This document shows positions 33,614 through 41,779 of a stretch of DNA of 64,000 bases, one piece after another (position 1 is the stretch's first letter; every line of letters starts with the position of its first letter). The notes under the pieces were generated by a model. It ran no database searches. It worked only from the letters and a program-made list of their open reading frames with translations, and had not been told where the DNA came from. This DNA is from Streptomyces coeruleorubidus (lineage in GTDB: Bacteria > Actinomycetota > Actinomycetes > Streptomycetales > Streptomycetaceae): assembly GCF_028885415.1 (NCBI RefSeq), contig NZ_CP118527.1, positions 4,464,001 to 4,528,000 of the forward strand, read 5' to 3'. A program made the position numbers and the translations under genes.

Positions 33614-35329
33614 CTACCGGCGCTGTCGGTGTTGCTGTTCGGTAGGCGATGAAGTCACCGCTGGGAGCCGACCGTTTCGGGTCTGCTGAGCGGGGACCGA
33701 ACCTGCCATGGTCGACTGCAGGCGGGCGGCTGCGGCGCGGCGGTTGGGTGCTGGGTTTCGGCCGGTGTGCTGGATGCGGGTGATCAGGACGCGTGCGGGC
33801 TGTCGTGCGGTGGTCAGTTCGCGTTGGGCGGCTGCTTCCTTGAGGAGTTGGTGGGGTTGGTGGCCGCGGGCTTCGGCGTCGGCGAGGACGGTGGCGAGTG
33901 CGGGCCAGGCCGGGTCGGCGAGGATTCGCTCGGCGTGGTCGGGGACGGCTGCCCGTACGTCGCTGGCCAGTATGCGGTGGGCTTCCTCCTTGGGCGGGCG
34001 GGCTTTGAGTTCGGCGAGCGTCGGGGCGAGGGCGCGGTCGGCGGCTGTCTGGAGGTGGTGGACGGCCTGGCGGGCTGCGTCGGCCTGGTGGGCGTGGTTC
34101 TTCGCTTCGTGCCAGCGCCCGGCGACGATGGCGGCCCAGACGAGGGCAGCGACCAAGACGGCCAGGGCGCTGCCGTCGGGGCCGGTGGCGGTGTGGACGA
34201 TGTCGCGTGCCGCGCTGCGCAGGGCGTGGGCGGCACGGTCTTCCGCCCGGACCTGGGAGCGTTGGGCTCGTGCGAACGCCTTGGAGGCGGCCTGGAGTTC
34301 GGCGCGCAGATGGGTGGGCGCCTTCTGGGCGGTGGCTTCGAGCAGTTCGCCGAGGGCGGTGATGTGAGCCTGGGCGTGGGTGTCGTCGGCGAGGTCGGTG
34401 CGGAATGCGTCGAGGGCGTCGGCGGCTTGGTGCCAGGGGGTGCTCGGGTGGTTGCGGCGGGCGGTGGGGTGTTCTTCGGGCTGGCTGGATTCGAGGCGGG
34501 CCTTGACTTTGGGCAGGGAGAGGTCGGGGGAGATCTTGCTTCCGGGGTGGTAGATCTGCTCGCCGGCCTCGTTGACGTCACCAGGGCGGCCGGCCGCATA
34601 CCCCAGGAGGTCCCCTGACGGGCCGCGCCGGACCTGGACCTCGACGCCGCTGGCTTCGAGATAGGCGATGAATTCCTCGGCATTGGTCGCGTGCGGGATG
34701 GCGGCGCGGATGCGGTCCTGGAGCCACTCGGGGCTGGGCTGTTCCCAGCCGAGGCGTTCGGCCTTGTGCATCTCGGCCTGAGTGGGGCGGCGGGTGCCTG
34801 TGCGGTCGCCCTTCTTCAACTGCCGGAGGCCGTAGTCCTTTTCGATCTCGCGGCAGGCGTCGCCGACGCGGATACCGCTGTCGTGGAGCTTGGGACGGCG
34901 TCCGTCTTCGCGGACGGTGGTGGCGAGGATGTGGATGTGGTCGTCGGCGTGGCGTACGGCGATCCAGCGGCAGGCCAGGTCGTCACCAGCCGGAGCGATG
35001 CCGGCGGCCTGGACGATGCGCTGGGCGATCTCGGCCCACTCCGTGTCGGAGAGGCAGCGGTCCTCGGGGGCGGCACGCACGGGGCAGTGCCACACGTGGT
35101 CGGTGACCGGCTTGCCGAACTCGCTGTTGCGCAAGGAGACCGGCTCGTCGAGGTAGCGGCCGAGTTCGGTGAGGGTGGCGTTCTCGTCGCGGCCGGGGTC
35201 GGGCATGCCGAGCATCGCGAAGCCGGCCACGATGTGCGGGTCGAAGTGCTCGTCATGGGTTCCGCGGCCGTAGAGGTAGGCGAGCAGGCCCCGGGTGTTG
35301 GAACCGGTCGGCTTGATGGCAGCGATCAC
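33614..35329 (-). CDS. MobA/VirD2-type relaxase
   Basis: A 571-residue mobilization protein. The N-terminal ~240 residues are the relaxase domain, with the metal-binding histidine triad in RHADDHIHILATT (about 126-138), an early tyrosine-rich segment (LLAYLYGRG), and a conserved WHCPVRAAPEDR. The rest is a long alanine-rich helical region. It would nick the element at its oriT and lead the strand into a recipient. ATG 35329 is separated from the MobC-like stop by 5 bp. Its presence without an FtsK-type TraB marks a mobilizable element. Confidence 0.88.
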   Translation of the reverse strand: MIAAIKPTGSNTRGLLAYLYGRGTHDEHFDPHIVAGFAMLGMPDPGRDENATLTELGRYLDEPVSLRNSEFGKPVTDHVWHCPVRAAPEDRCLSDTEWAEIAQRIVQAAGIAPAGDDLACRWIAVRHADDHIHILATTVREDGRRPKLHDSGIRVGDACREIEKDYGLRQLKKGDRTGTRRPTQAEMHKAERLGWEQPSPEWLQDRIRAAIPHATNAEEFIAYLEASGVEVQVRRGPSGDLLGYAAGRPGDVNEAGEQIYHPGSKISPDLSLPKVKARLESSQPEEHPTARRNHPSTPWHQAADALDAFRTDLADDTHAQAHITALGELLEATAQKAPTHLRAELQAASKAFARAQRSQVRAEDRAAHALRSAARDIVHTATGPDGSALAVLVAALVWAAIVAGRWHEAKNHAHQADAARQAVHHLQTAADRALAPTLAELKARPPKEEAHRILASDVRAAVPDHAERILADPAWPALATVLADAEARGHQPHQLLKEAAAQRELTTARQPARVLITRIQHTGRNPAPNRRAAAARLQSTMAGSVPAQQTRNGRLPAVTSSPTEQQHRQRR

Positions 35330-35334
35330 GCTGG

Positions 35335-36060
35335 TCAGCCCTCCTCCGGGTCGGCGGGCTCGCGCAGGGCCTCGGCGATCAGCTCCAGCAGGTGGTGGAG
35401 TTCGTCGAGGCGCTGGCGGATGTCGGGTGGTGTGTGGTCGCTGTTGAGGGCGCGGGCGATCTGGTTGACGTTGACGCCGATCCGGTTGAGCTGGCGCAGA
35501 ACCTGAGCGCGAAAGTGGTGGGTGCGGCGGCGGTCCTCCGACAGGGGCAGGTTGGCGGTGAACCGGCCGGTGACGAAGGCGAGAACGATGTCGGCGGCGA
35601 ACCCGGAGTCGCCCTTGTAGCCGTGCTCGGCAGCGGCCTCCTGCAGACGCGCTCGCTGCTCGCTGGTGAAGCGCAGCGGGCCGACACGGTCGTTGCGCTT
35701 GGTGCCGGTGAAGCGGCGGATCGTGGGCTGCACGCTCTGCACGACAGGCTCGCCGGCGGCGACGGCTGCGCTGTCTGCGGGGCGCAGGACGGCTTGCTGG
35801 ACAGAGTGAAGCGTGTCCAGGTCGGAGCCGCCCTCGGCTCCGACCCCCTGGCCCGGCGCCCCCTGGCGCTGGGCCGTCTCCGCCACCCCCGGGGCGGAGA
35901 CCCCCGAAGACCTGCCTTGAGTCGGACTCGGGGTACTACTGGCTCCGCCAGGGGCAGCCCGTCCGAACGCCTGCCGCAAACGCCCCATCAGCGTAGGAGA
36001 CTTCGTCAGCGGCAGCGGCTCGTCGGGAGTGCGGTCGGAGCGGTGCGGGTCGTGCGTCAC
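35335..36060 (-). CDS. MobC-like relaxosome accessory protein
   Basis: A 241-residue protein from GTG 36060 (CCGGAGAACC before it). The N-terminal ~120 residues are disordered and rich in P, S and G. The C-terminal half matches MobC-type relaxosome proteins: LRFTSEQRARLQEAAAEHGY, ADIVLAFVTGRF, and the family core LRQLNRIGVNVNQIARALNS. MobC helps strand opening at oriT. It is translated just before the relaxase; the oriT may lie in 36061-36230 but I see no certain hairpin. Confidence 0.82.
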   Translation of the reverse strand: MTHDPHRSDRTPDEPLPLTKSPTLMGRLRQAFGRAAPGGASSTPSPTQGRSSGVSAPGVAETAQRQGAPGQGVGAEGGSDLDTLHSVQQAVLRPADSAAVAAGEPVVQSVQPTIRRFTGTKRNDRVGPLRFTSEQRARLQEAAAEHGYKGDSGFAADIVLAFVTGRFTANLPLSEDRRRTHHFRAQVLRQLNRIGVNVNQIARALNSDHTPPDIRQRLDELHHLLELIAEALREPADPEEG

Positions 36061-36230
36061 GGGCGGTTCTCCGGAAGGGGCGGGGGCAGGCGGATCGGCG
36101 GGGAAGGACCGGCGGAGTGCTGGTGGCCAGCACTCCATCCACAGGTCTGGATAAGCGGGCGGCGAGTGGTGCGGTGGTCGGCTGGCCTGGGTGACCGGAA
36201 GGGGTTCCGGTCACCCCGCGGGGTTTCCGG

Positions 36231-37091
36231 TCAGCCGCTGCTCGGACCGGTCTCGTCAGCGGCTTCGATTTCGGGCCGGAGCATCTCCATCACCTCGGTC
36301 TGCCGCTGACTGCCGATCGTCAAGTCCCTGTCCTTGACGGCCTTCCGGAGAAGGGAGCGGCTGAGTGTGCCGTGCTCAGCGAGGGCGATCCGGCCGATCT
36401 CCACGAGCTCCGCGAGCGTGGCCTTGGGCGGACGACCACCGCGCGGCTTGCTCTCCGAAACCTCGGGCGGTGGTTTCGTCGGCTGGACGGAACCGGCGGC
36501 AGGCGGCTCAGCGGGCCGGACCGGCTCGGCCGGTGGCTCGGCGTGCTTGGCGGGCGCGCCGAGCGGTGGTTCCGGCGACTGGAAGGGCCGGGCGTCCAAG
36601 TGGTCGGCAGGTTGGTCGACGAGCTGGTGGATCTGCCGCATCAGGACACCGAAGGCCAGCAGCGCGGCGGTCGGGGGAACTGCGGCGACCACGTAGTCGA
36701 GGAGGGGTACGGCGCCTGCGTTGCCCGTTCCGCTGACCCCGGCCACGTTGAGCGCGATGGAGCCGACAGATCCGGTGGCAGTGAGGGCGATGGCCCAGCC
36801 GTCGGTCACCCGGCGCAGGCCCGCGCGGAGCATGAGCAGTTCGCCCGCGACGATGAACGCGTCCAGGGTCGCCGGCCAGGCCCACTGGCGGACCGGGGAG
36901 CTCTTGAGGCCGTGCTGTCCGGCGACCTCCGCGAGGTGCGCGTACGACAGCCAGAACCCGCCGGCGGTGAGGGCCACGATGACGACTCCGGCCGCCACGA
37001 GCGCGTACCGCTCGGCGGCCTGCTTGGTCGTCATCGGCCGCCCTTCGTCAGGGCGATGATCCCGGTGGGTGGGTGTGGAGAGGGTGGTCAA
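36231..37091 (-). CDS. DUF2637 (SpdB-like) membrane protein
   Basis: A 286-residue protein. Four hydrophobic segments lie in the first ~150 residues (LVAAGVVIVALTAGGFWLSY, WPATLDAFIVAGELLML, and two more), typical of the DUF2637 family carried by Streptomyces plasmids and integrative elements and linked with spread between hyphae. A proline-rich linker is followed by a C-terminal DNA-binding-like region (GRPPKATLAELVEIGRIALA). TTG 37091 is preceded by CAGGAGAACC. It is transcribed toward the mob genes. Confidence 0.82.
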   Translation of the reverse strand: MTTLSTPTHRDHRPDEGRPMTTKQAAERYALVAAGVVIVALTAGGFWLSYAHLAEVAGQHGLKSSPVRQWAWPATLDAFIVAGELLMLRAGLRRVTDGWAIALTATGSVGSIALNVAGVSGTGNAGAVPLLDYVVAAVPPTAALLAFGVLMRQIHQLVDQPADHLDARPFQSPEPPLGAPAKHAEPPAEPVRPAEPPAAGSVQPTKPPPEVSESKPRGGRPPKATLAELVEIGRIALAEHGTLSRSLLRKAVKDRDLTIGSQRQTEVMEMLRPEIEAADETGPSSG

Positions 37092-37253
37092 GCGGGGTTC
37101 TCCTGGGGTGGTGGCGTGCTCCGTCTTTGCCGTCTTGGCCGTTGCAAGTGCAGGTCAGAGCCGGTACGGCAGGAGGGCTGGTGTTCCGTCCTGGCGGCGC
37201 CGGCGCGTCTTGGGGCACGCGCGGGCGCTGGGGCTGCGGTTCGATGGCCGAGG

Positions 37254-37470
37254 ACGGATCGCATCCGTCTTGCCGTCCCGGTCACATGCGCGGTGACCTG
37301 CGGCGATACGGCGAGGACGCCCGGGACGGCACAAGACGGATCCGGGCAGCTTCCGGTTGGTGGCAGCGCGGTCGTCATGATCGCGCTGCCGTCTTGCCCT
37401 CGGTATCCGTCCCGTCCGCATGCCGTTTGACCTGCGGGATCACGGCAGGGACGGCAGGGACGGTCACCGC
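37254..37470. repeat. Imperfect ~80-bp direct repeat, possible origin
   Basis: Two copies (about 37254-37334 and 37379-37470) share GCCGTCTTGCC/GCCGTC..., CATGCxxGxTGACCTGCGG, then GATxACGGC and a run of GGGACGG boxes. Spacing variants of GGGACGG and its complement CCGTCCC occur at least six times in this 391-bp gap between the DUF2637 and DUF3631 genes. Iteron-like, but imperfect. Confidence 0.45.
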
Positions 37471-37482
37471 GGGAGGCGGGGC

Positions 37483-38769
37483 TCAGCCCGAGGAGGGGGC
37501 TGGCTCGGCGTTCACCGAGTGAACGGTGGGGCAGTAGCGCCGCCACGCGTCGAGGAACTTGTTGCGCATGTAGCCCTTGCGCTGGGTACCGTCGGCGAGA
37601 CGGACGTTGCCCGGCTTGATATCGAACTTGCGCAGCATGCGCGCCAGTTCGCGAGCGTCCAGCCCGTTACGCCCCCATTCCGCCCACGGGCCCTCGGCGT
37701 CCTGGCGCAGGTGGTACAGCAGCTCGTCCGTGGCGAAGCTGTCCACCTCACGCTGGGCGGCGAAAGCCCTGCGGATGTCGGCGAGGATCCGGGCTGCGCC
37801 GGGCTGCTCCTCCTCCACCTCGACCTCCGTCGCCACCATCCGGGCACACGCCTCACGGGCGAGGCGGGGCCAGGACCCGGCAGCCAGGTCGGCCACGATG
37901 ATCAGGGGCTCCCAGGTGTCGGCAGCCCGGTCCTCCACCGGCATGTCCGGCTCCAGATCCGCCGCCTCGTCCAGCAGCGGCCTGGCCCAGGCGGCGATAC
38001 GGTCCCGCAGCTCATGGAGTCCTGGGATGTCGCGGCGGGATCGGAAGGGTTTGACGCTCTCGCCCTCGGCCCGGCGGCGCATGCGGATCACCACAGACCG
38101 GTCCATGATCGTGTCCGGCAGGTCGCCGATCCCCGCGAGGGCAGCCATGGCGAAGGTGGCGAACCGGTGCGGGGTGTGGTCGTTGCCGACGACACGGGTG
38201 ACGTACCGGTTGCGCTGATGGCCCGCGTTGAGCAGGCCGCGCATCTCCTCGTTCTTCTCCGCCTGCTTCGGCGTGCCGAAGATGGTGTCCGCCTCGTCCA
38301 CCAGCAGAGTGGGCGGCTCGTCGGTGATGGAGCGGAAGACCGCCGCCGGGGTGGTGTTGATGGTGAGCATCGGCTCGTGGACCGTCTCGGTCAGCACGTC
38401 CAGCAGCCGCGACTTGCCGCACCGCTTCGCCGGCCCCACCACCGCCAGACGCGGTGCGTGCTGCCACGCAGGTTGCAGGTGCGTCGCCACGACCCACAGC
38501 GTGACCGCGTCCAGCGCCTCCGGCGAGGGCAGGATCACGAACTTGGCTATCTGGGCACGCAGTTCGTCCAGCAGATCGGAACCGTACGTCGGCTCAGGGT
38601 CCGGCACCGCCTCCTCGGCAGGTTGATCCGCCGAGGTCCGGTCCGGCACCGTGTCGTCGGCCGCCGGAGTCTCGTCGCCTGAGACATGGCCCTGGTGGCC
38701 GGGCACGGCGACGGCAGGCCACTCGGCTTTGCCGGGAGCGGAATAGGGCTCGGGTGTCGTAGGTTGCAC
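37483..38769 (-). CDS. DUF3631 ATPase, putative element replication protein
   Basis: A 428-residue protein. Residues ~85-270 contain a P-loop NTPase: LAVVGPAKRCGKSRLLDVL (Walker A) and PTLLVDEADTIFG (Walker B), then RYVTRVVGNDHTPHRFATFA. The C-terminal ~180 residues are the DUF3631 region (VIRMRRRAEGESVKPFRSRR, LLYHLRQDAEGPWAEWGRNG, KGYMRNKFLDAWRRYCP). DUF3631 is found in helicase-like replication proteins of actinobacterial elements. GTG 38769 is preceded by AGAGGAGCC. The frame stays open to 39114 across a palindromic repeat array, but that part is compositionally non-coding. Confidence 0.82.
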   Translation of the reverse strand: MQPTTPEPYSAPGKAEWPAVAVPGHQGHVSGDETPAADDTVPDRTSADQPAEEAVPDPEPTYGSDLLDELRAQIAKFVILPSPEALDAVTLWVVATHLQPAWQHAPRLAVVGPAKRCGKSRLLDVLTETVHEPMLTINTTPAAVFRSITDEPPTLLVDEADTIFGTPKQAEKNEEMRGLLNAGHQRNRYVTRVVGNDHTPHRFATFAMAALAGIGDLPDTIMDRSVVIRMRRRAEGESVKPFRSRRDIPGLHELRDRIAAWARPLLDEAADLEPDMPVEDRAADTWEPLIIVADLAAGSWPRLAREACARMVATEVEVEEEQPGAARILADIRRAFAAQREVDSFATDELLYHLRQDAEGPWAEWGRNGLDARELARMLRKFDIKPGNVRLADGTQRKGYMRNKFLDAWRRYCPTVHSVNAEPAPSSG

Positions 38770-38854
38770 AGGGCGGCTCCTCTTCTGCGGCAACCGGGCA
38801 TCGCTGGCCAGGTGTGCGCGGATCGTTCGTTGGATGCGGGCGGCGGGGTTTCCC

Positions 38855-38952
38855 GAGCCTCCGGCGTTGCCGCGCCGGAGGCTCGCTGCGTTCAGAGACT
38901 GAACGCTCGCTGTGTCCCGAGACGGGACGCTCGCGTTGTTCCCCGAGGGAAC
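38855..38952. repeat. Hairpin plus 3 x 24-bp palindrome-bearing tandem repeats
   Basis: Units 38881-38904, 38905-38928 and 38929-38952 each start GCTCGC and end in a 15-bp palindrome: GTTCAG-AGA-CTGAAC, GTCCCG-AGA-CGGGAC, GTTCCC-CGA-GGGAAC. The arms differ between units but stay complementary. A 12-bp-arm hairpin (38855-38866 with 38873-38884) adjoins on the left. The array lies 86-183 bp upstream of the DUF3631 start. Confidence 0.85.
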
Positions 38953-39035
38953 ACGGACAGTACGTCCACGCCCGGCGACAGTCCAGCGCTTCTGTGTCAG
39001 CTCAGCGCAGAACTGTCTGCTACGCTCCCCCGCCT

Positions 39036-39275
39036 TCACGCCGCCAGTCCGAGCAGATCCAGCAGGTCCGCGGTCACGACCCGGTAGGCGTTTCCGAGCC
39101 GCAGCACCTTGCACGGGTATTCACCTCGCTTCGCCAGCTCGTACCCCTTGCTCCGCCCGAGCCCCAGCGCTCGGTTGCTGGTATCCAGGTCAACGGCCAC
39201 CGGAAGGGCGAGCAGCTCTTCCCGGCTCATCCCCTTCGAGCTCTTCGACTGTCCGGTTGTCGCATCTTCGCGCAT
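39036..39275 (-). CDS. xis: Excisionase-type helix-turn-helix protein
   Basis: A 79-residue protein from ATG 39275 (AAAGGGGCGC upstream). It has the MerR/excisionase-like winged helix: VDLDTSNRALGLGRSKGYEL, AKRGEYPCKVLRLGNAYRVV, then the C-terminal helix LLDLLGLAA. It is the usual partner of actinobacterial tyrosine integrases and steers excision. It is divergent from the XRE-integrase operon and shares a 97-bp control region with it. Confidence 0.85.
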   Translation of the reverse strand: MREDATTGQSKSSKGMSREELLALPVAVDLDTSNRALGLGRSKGYELAKRGEYPCKVLRLGNAYRVVTADLLDLLGLAA

Positions 39276-39362
39276 ACAGTGCGCCCCTTTCGGTACAGCC
39301 CTCGGCGAACGCGCCCATCGCGTCCGGCTCCAGGCGTGTATCAATCATCATGGGCAAGCTAC

Positions 39363-39379
39363 TGTGTCTTCATGACACA
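39363..39379. promoter_or_regulatory. Palindrome over the XRE start codon
   Basis: TGTGTC-TTCAT-GACACA; the ATG at 39373 lies within it. No ribosome binding site precedes that ATG, so the transcript may be leaderless and the palindrome an autoregulatory operator. Confidence 0.5.
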
Positions 39380-40052
39380 ACGCGGTGTGGATGCTGATGA
39401 GGACGACTTCCCGGAGTGGGCAGATCGGATCAAGGCCAACGTGGCCGGTGAAGTCCGGCGCAGAAGGAAGGAGAGGGGATGGAGCGCACAGGACCTCGCG
39501 GACCGGTGCGAGCAACTGGGGCATCCCATCCCGCGCAACGTGATCGCCAACATGGAGTCCGGGCGCAGGGCCAACCTGCCCCTGGTGGACGTCATGGTCC
39601 TGGCGGCAGCCCTGGAGACGTACCCGGTCTGCCTGATCTTCCCGGTCGGCTACGTCGACGAGACCCAGGAGCTTCCGTTCGAGGACCTCATCCCCACCTG
39701 GGACGCCCTGCGGCGCTTCACCGGCGAGGAGGAGGTGCCCGGCCACGACCCTGGCTTGGTCCCCGACTTCGAGCACCACGCCAGCCTCGTACAAACCGCC
39801 CTCGCCGCACTCGACGAAGAAGAACAGGCGCGGTTCGCAGCCAAGACCGCCACCAGCCGCGCCCAGCAGGAAGAAGCCGAGCGCAAGCGGACCAAGTACG
39901 CCGACCACGCCATCTCCGCCAAGTACAGCCTCCGCCACCTCCGCCGCGAACTCCGCGAGGAGGGCGCCACCCCACCCCCTCTGCCACCCGCACTGGGTGA
40001 CGTCGACCCACCCGAACCCGAACCCACCACCACCCCGGAGGAACGCCTTTGA
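39373..40052 (+). CDS. XRE-family regulator upstream of integrase
   Basis: A 226-residue protein. The helix-turn-helix lies at about 22-85 (VAGEVRRRRKERGWSAQDLA, PRNVIANMESGRRANLPLVD). The rest is acidic and helical, ending in a proline/glutamate tail. Its stop overlaps the integrase TTG (TTGA), so regulator and integrase are translated together. It would act as the lysogeny-type repressor of xis and int. ATG 39373 is chosen as the first start after the divergent promoter; the sequence before it has no Shine-Dalgarno. Confidence 0.82.
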
Positions 40053-41653
40053 AGGGCTCCACCCACCGCCGCTGCTACTGCCGCGACGCCCACACCGGCA
40101 AACCGCTCGGCAAGAAATGCCCCAAGCTCTCCAGCCGCAAGCACGGCTCGTACTCCATACGCCAGGAACTCCCGCCCCGCGAAGACGGCACCCGCCGCTC
40201 CTTCAGCCGCGCCGGCTACGACTCCCTGAAGGCCGCCCAGGCGGACCTCGACCACGTCCGCGCGCTTCTCGGCCTCACCGACAGCGACGACCCCGAGGGC
40301 ATGGAGCTGATCGCCGCCATGCTGGAGGAAGTCGGCGACCAGAGGTCGCCGCTGCCCGACGTCGAGGAAACCCGGCGGCGCCTGAAGTCCGGTCAGGACC
40401 TGATCGGCCGCCTGACCGTCAGCGAGTGGCTCGACCGGTGGCTCCACGGCAAGCGCATCCGCAAGTCGGGACTCAACCGCTACGAGACCGACATCCGGGT
40501 TCACCTGAAGCCCCGGATCGGCCACCACCGCCTCGACCGCCTGCGCGTGAGCCATCTCAGCGAGATGTTCACCGCCATCGCCGACGCCAACGCCGAGATC
40601 CTGGAGCAGAACGCCCAGCGTCGCGCCGCGATCGAGGAGCTGGCCACCGTGCCGTGGAAGGGCACAGACAACCGCGCCCGCCGCAAGGCGATGAAGACGG
40701 CGATCGATGCCATGCCGCCGTTCCGGCGTGTGACCGGCCCGGCTACCCGGCTGCGTATCAAGGCCACGCTGCGGTCTGCGTTGAACGACGCGATCGGCCA
40801 GCAGATCCTCACCTTCAACCCGGCCGCCCACGTCGAACTCGACCCCGTTCGCAAGCCGAAGGCCCTGGTGTGGACGGACGCGCGAGTCGCCAGGTGGGAG
40901 CAGACGGGCGAGAAGTCCTCCCCCGTCATGGTCTGGACGCCCGAACAGACCGGCGCGTTCCTCGACTTCCTCGCGGAGGACCGGCTGTACGCGATGTGGC
41001 ACCTGATCGCCTTCCGCGGCCTGCGGCGGGGCGAGGCATGCGCGCAGCCCTGGTCGGAGACCAACCTCGATGACCACTCCCTGACCGTCTCCGCCCAGCT
41101 CGTCCAGGACGGGTGGGAGGTCGAGACCTCGGAGCCCAAGACGGACAGCGGCTTCCGCGTGGTCGCGCTCGACGACGACACCGTCAACGTCCTGAAGCGG
41201 CACCGCGAACAGCAGGACGCGGACCGTGAGGAGTGGGCAACGGCCTGGGTCGAGACCGGCATGGTCTTCACCCAGGAAGACGGCTCCTGGCTCCACCCCG
41301 GGAAGGTGACCGACCTCTTCGAGCGCCTAGTCGCCGCCTCCGGACTCCCGCCCATCCGGCTGCACGACCTCCGCCACGGGGCGGCCACGCTCATGCTCGC
41401 CGCCGGCATCGACGTGAAGATCGTGTCGGACACGCTCGGGCACAGCGACACCCGGATCACGCGGGACATTTACCAGAGCGTTCTGCCGCAGGTCGGCAAG
41501 AATGCGGCCGAGGCCACCGCCAAGCTGGTCCCGCTTCAGCGGAAGACCGAGGCGGAGGAGGCCGCCCGTAAGGCCGCCAAGAAGGCGGCGGCCCAGGCGA
41601 AAGCCGAGGCCAGGACCAAGAGGAAGGGCAAGCGGAAGAAGCCCAAGAAGTAG
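40049..41653 (+). CDS. int: Tyrosine site-specific integrase, intact
   Basis: A 534-residue phage-type integrase. N-terminal arm-binding and core-binding regions (LTVSEWLDRWLHGKRIRKSG, YETDIRVHLKPRIGHHRLDR) precede the catalytic domain with the arginine in HLIAFRGLRRGEAC (about 325), the HxxR box in IRLHDLRHGAATLML (about 440), and the LGHS box plus final tyrosine in LGHSDTRITRDIYQSVLP (about 474). A lysine-rich tail closes the protein. TTG 40049 has GGAGGAACG upstream and overlaps the XRE gene. It ends 130 bp from att copy C in tRNA-Thr, its presumed target. Confidence 0.93.
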   Translation: MKGSTHRRCYCRDAHTGKPLGKKCPKLSSRKHGSYSIRQELPPREDGTRRSFSRAGYDSLKAAQADLDHVRALLGLTDSDDPEGMELIAAMLEEVGDQRSPLPDVEETRRRLKSGQDLIGRLTVSEWLDRWLHGKRIRKSGLNRYETDIRVHLKPRIGHHRLDRLRVSHLSEMFTAIADANAEILEQNAQRRAAIEELATVPWKGTDNRARRKAMKTAIDAMPPFRRVTGPATRLRIKATLRSALNDAIGQQILTFNPAAHVELDPVRKPKALVWTDARVARWEQTGEKSSPVMVWTPEQTGAFLDFLAEDRLYAMWHLIAFRGLRRGEACAQPWSETNLDDHSLTVSAQLVQDGWEVETSEPKTDSGFRVVALDDDTVNVLKRHREQQDADREEWATAWVETGMVFTQEDGSWLHPGKVTDLFERLVAASGLPPIRLHDLRHGAATLMLAAGIDVKIVSDTLGHSDTRITRDIYQSVLPQVGKNAAEATAKLVPLQRKTEAEEAARKAAKKAAAQAKAEARTKRKGKRKKPKK

Positions 41654-41667
41654 GGCACCGGACCGCT

Positions 41668-41689
41668 CCGCTCACGCATCGCTCACGCA
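41668..41689 (+). repeat. Arm-type repeat, right element end
   Basis: 22 bp identical to 6972-6993 and in the same orientation. After excision the two copies would flank the att core on either side of attP. Confidence 0.65.
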
Positions 41690-41740
41690 AGCCATCTCGC
41701 GGCACTCCGGCCGTGTGACGCATCATGCCCCGAGCAACAC

Positions 41741-41777
41741 AAAAGCCCAGGTCACGGGCTATGTGACCTGGGCTTTT
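41741..41777. terminator. Terminator between integrase and tRNA-Thr
   Basis: Perfect 15-bp stem AAAAGCCCAGGTCAC / GTGACCTGGGCTTTT, 7-base loop, T-run on the plus strand and A-run on the other side. Likely serves both the integrase and the tRNA. Confidence 0.85.
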
Positions 41778-41779
41778 TG

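Noticed and set aside
36061..36230. oriT in the gap upstream of the MobC-like gene
   Set aside because: A nick site is expected nearby, but no convincing inverted repeat or nic-like sequence could be identified by eye.
38855..38952. Palindromic 24-bp repeats as a CRISPR array
   Set aside because: The units are contiguous without spacers and the palindrome itself varies; no cas genes are present. No CRISPR array was seen anywhere in the window.
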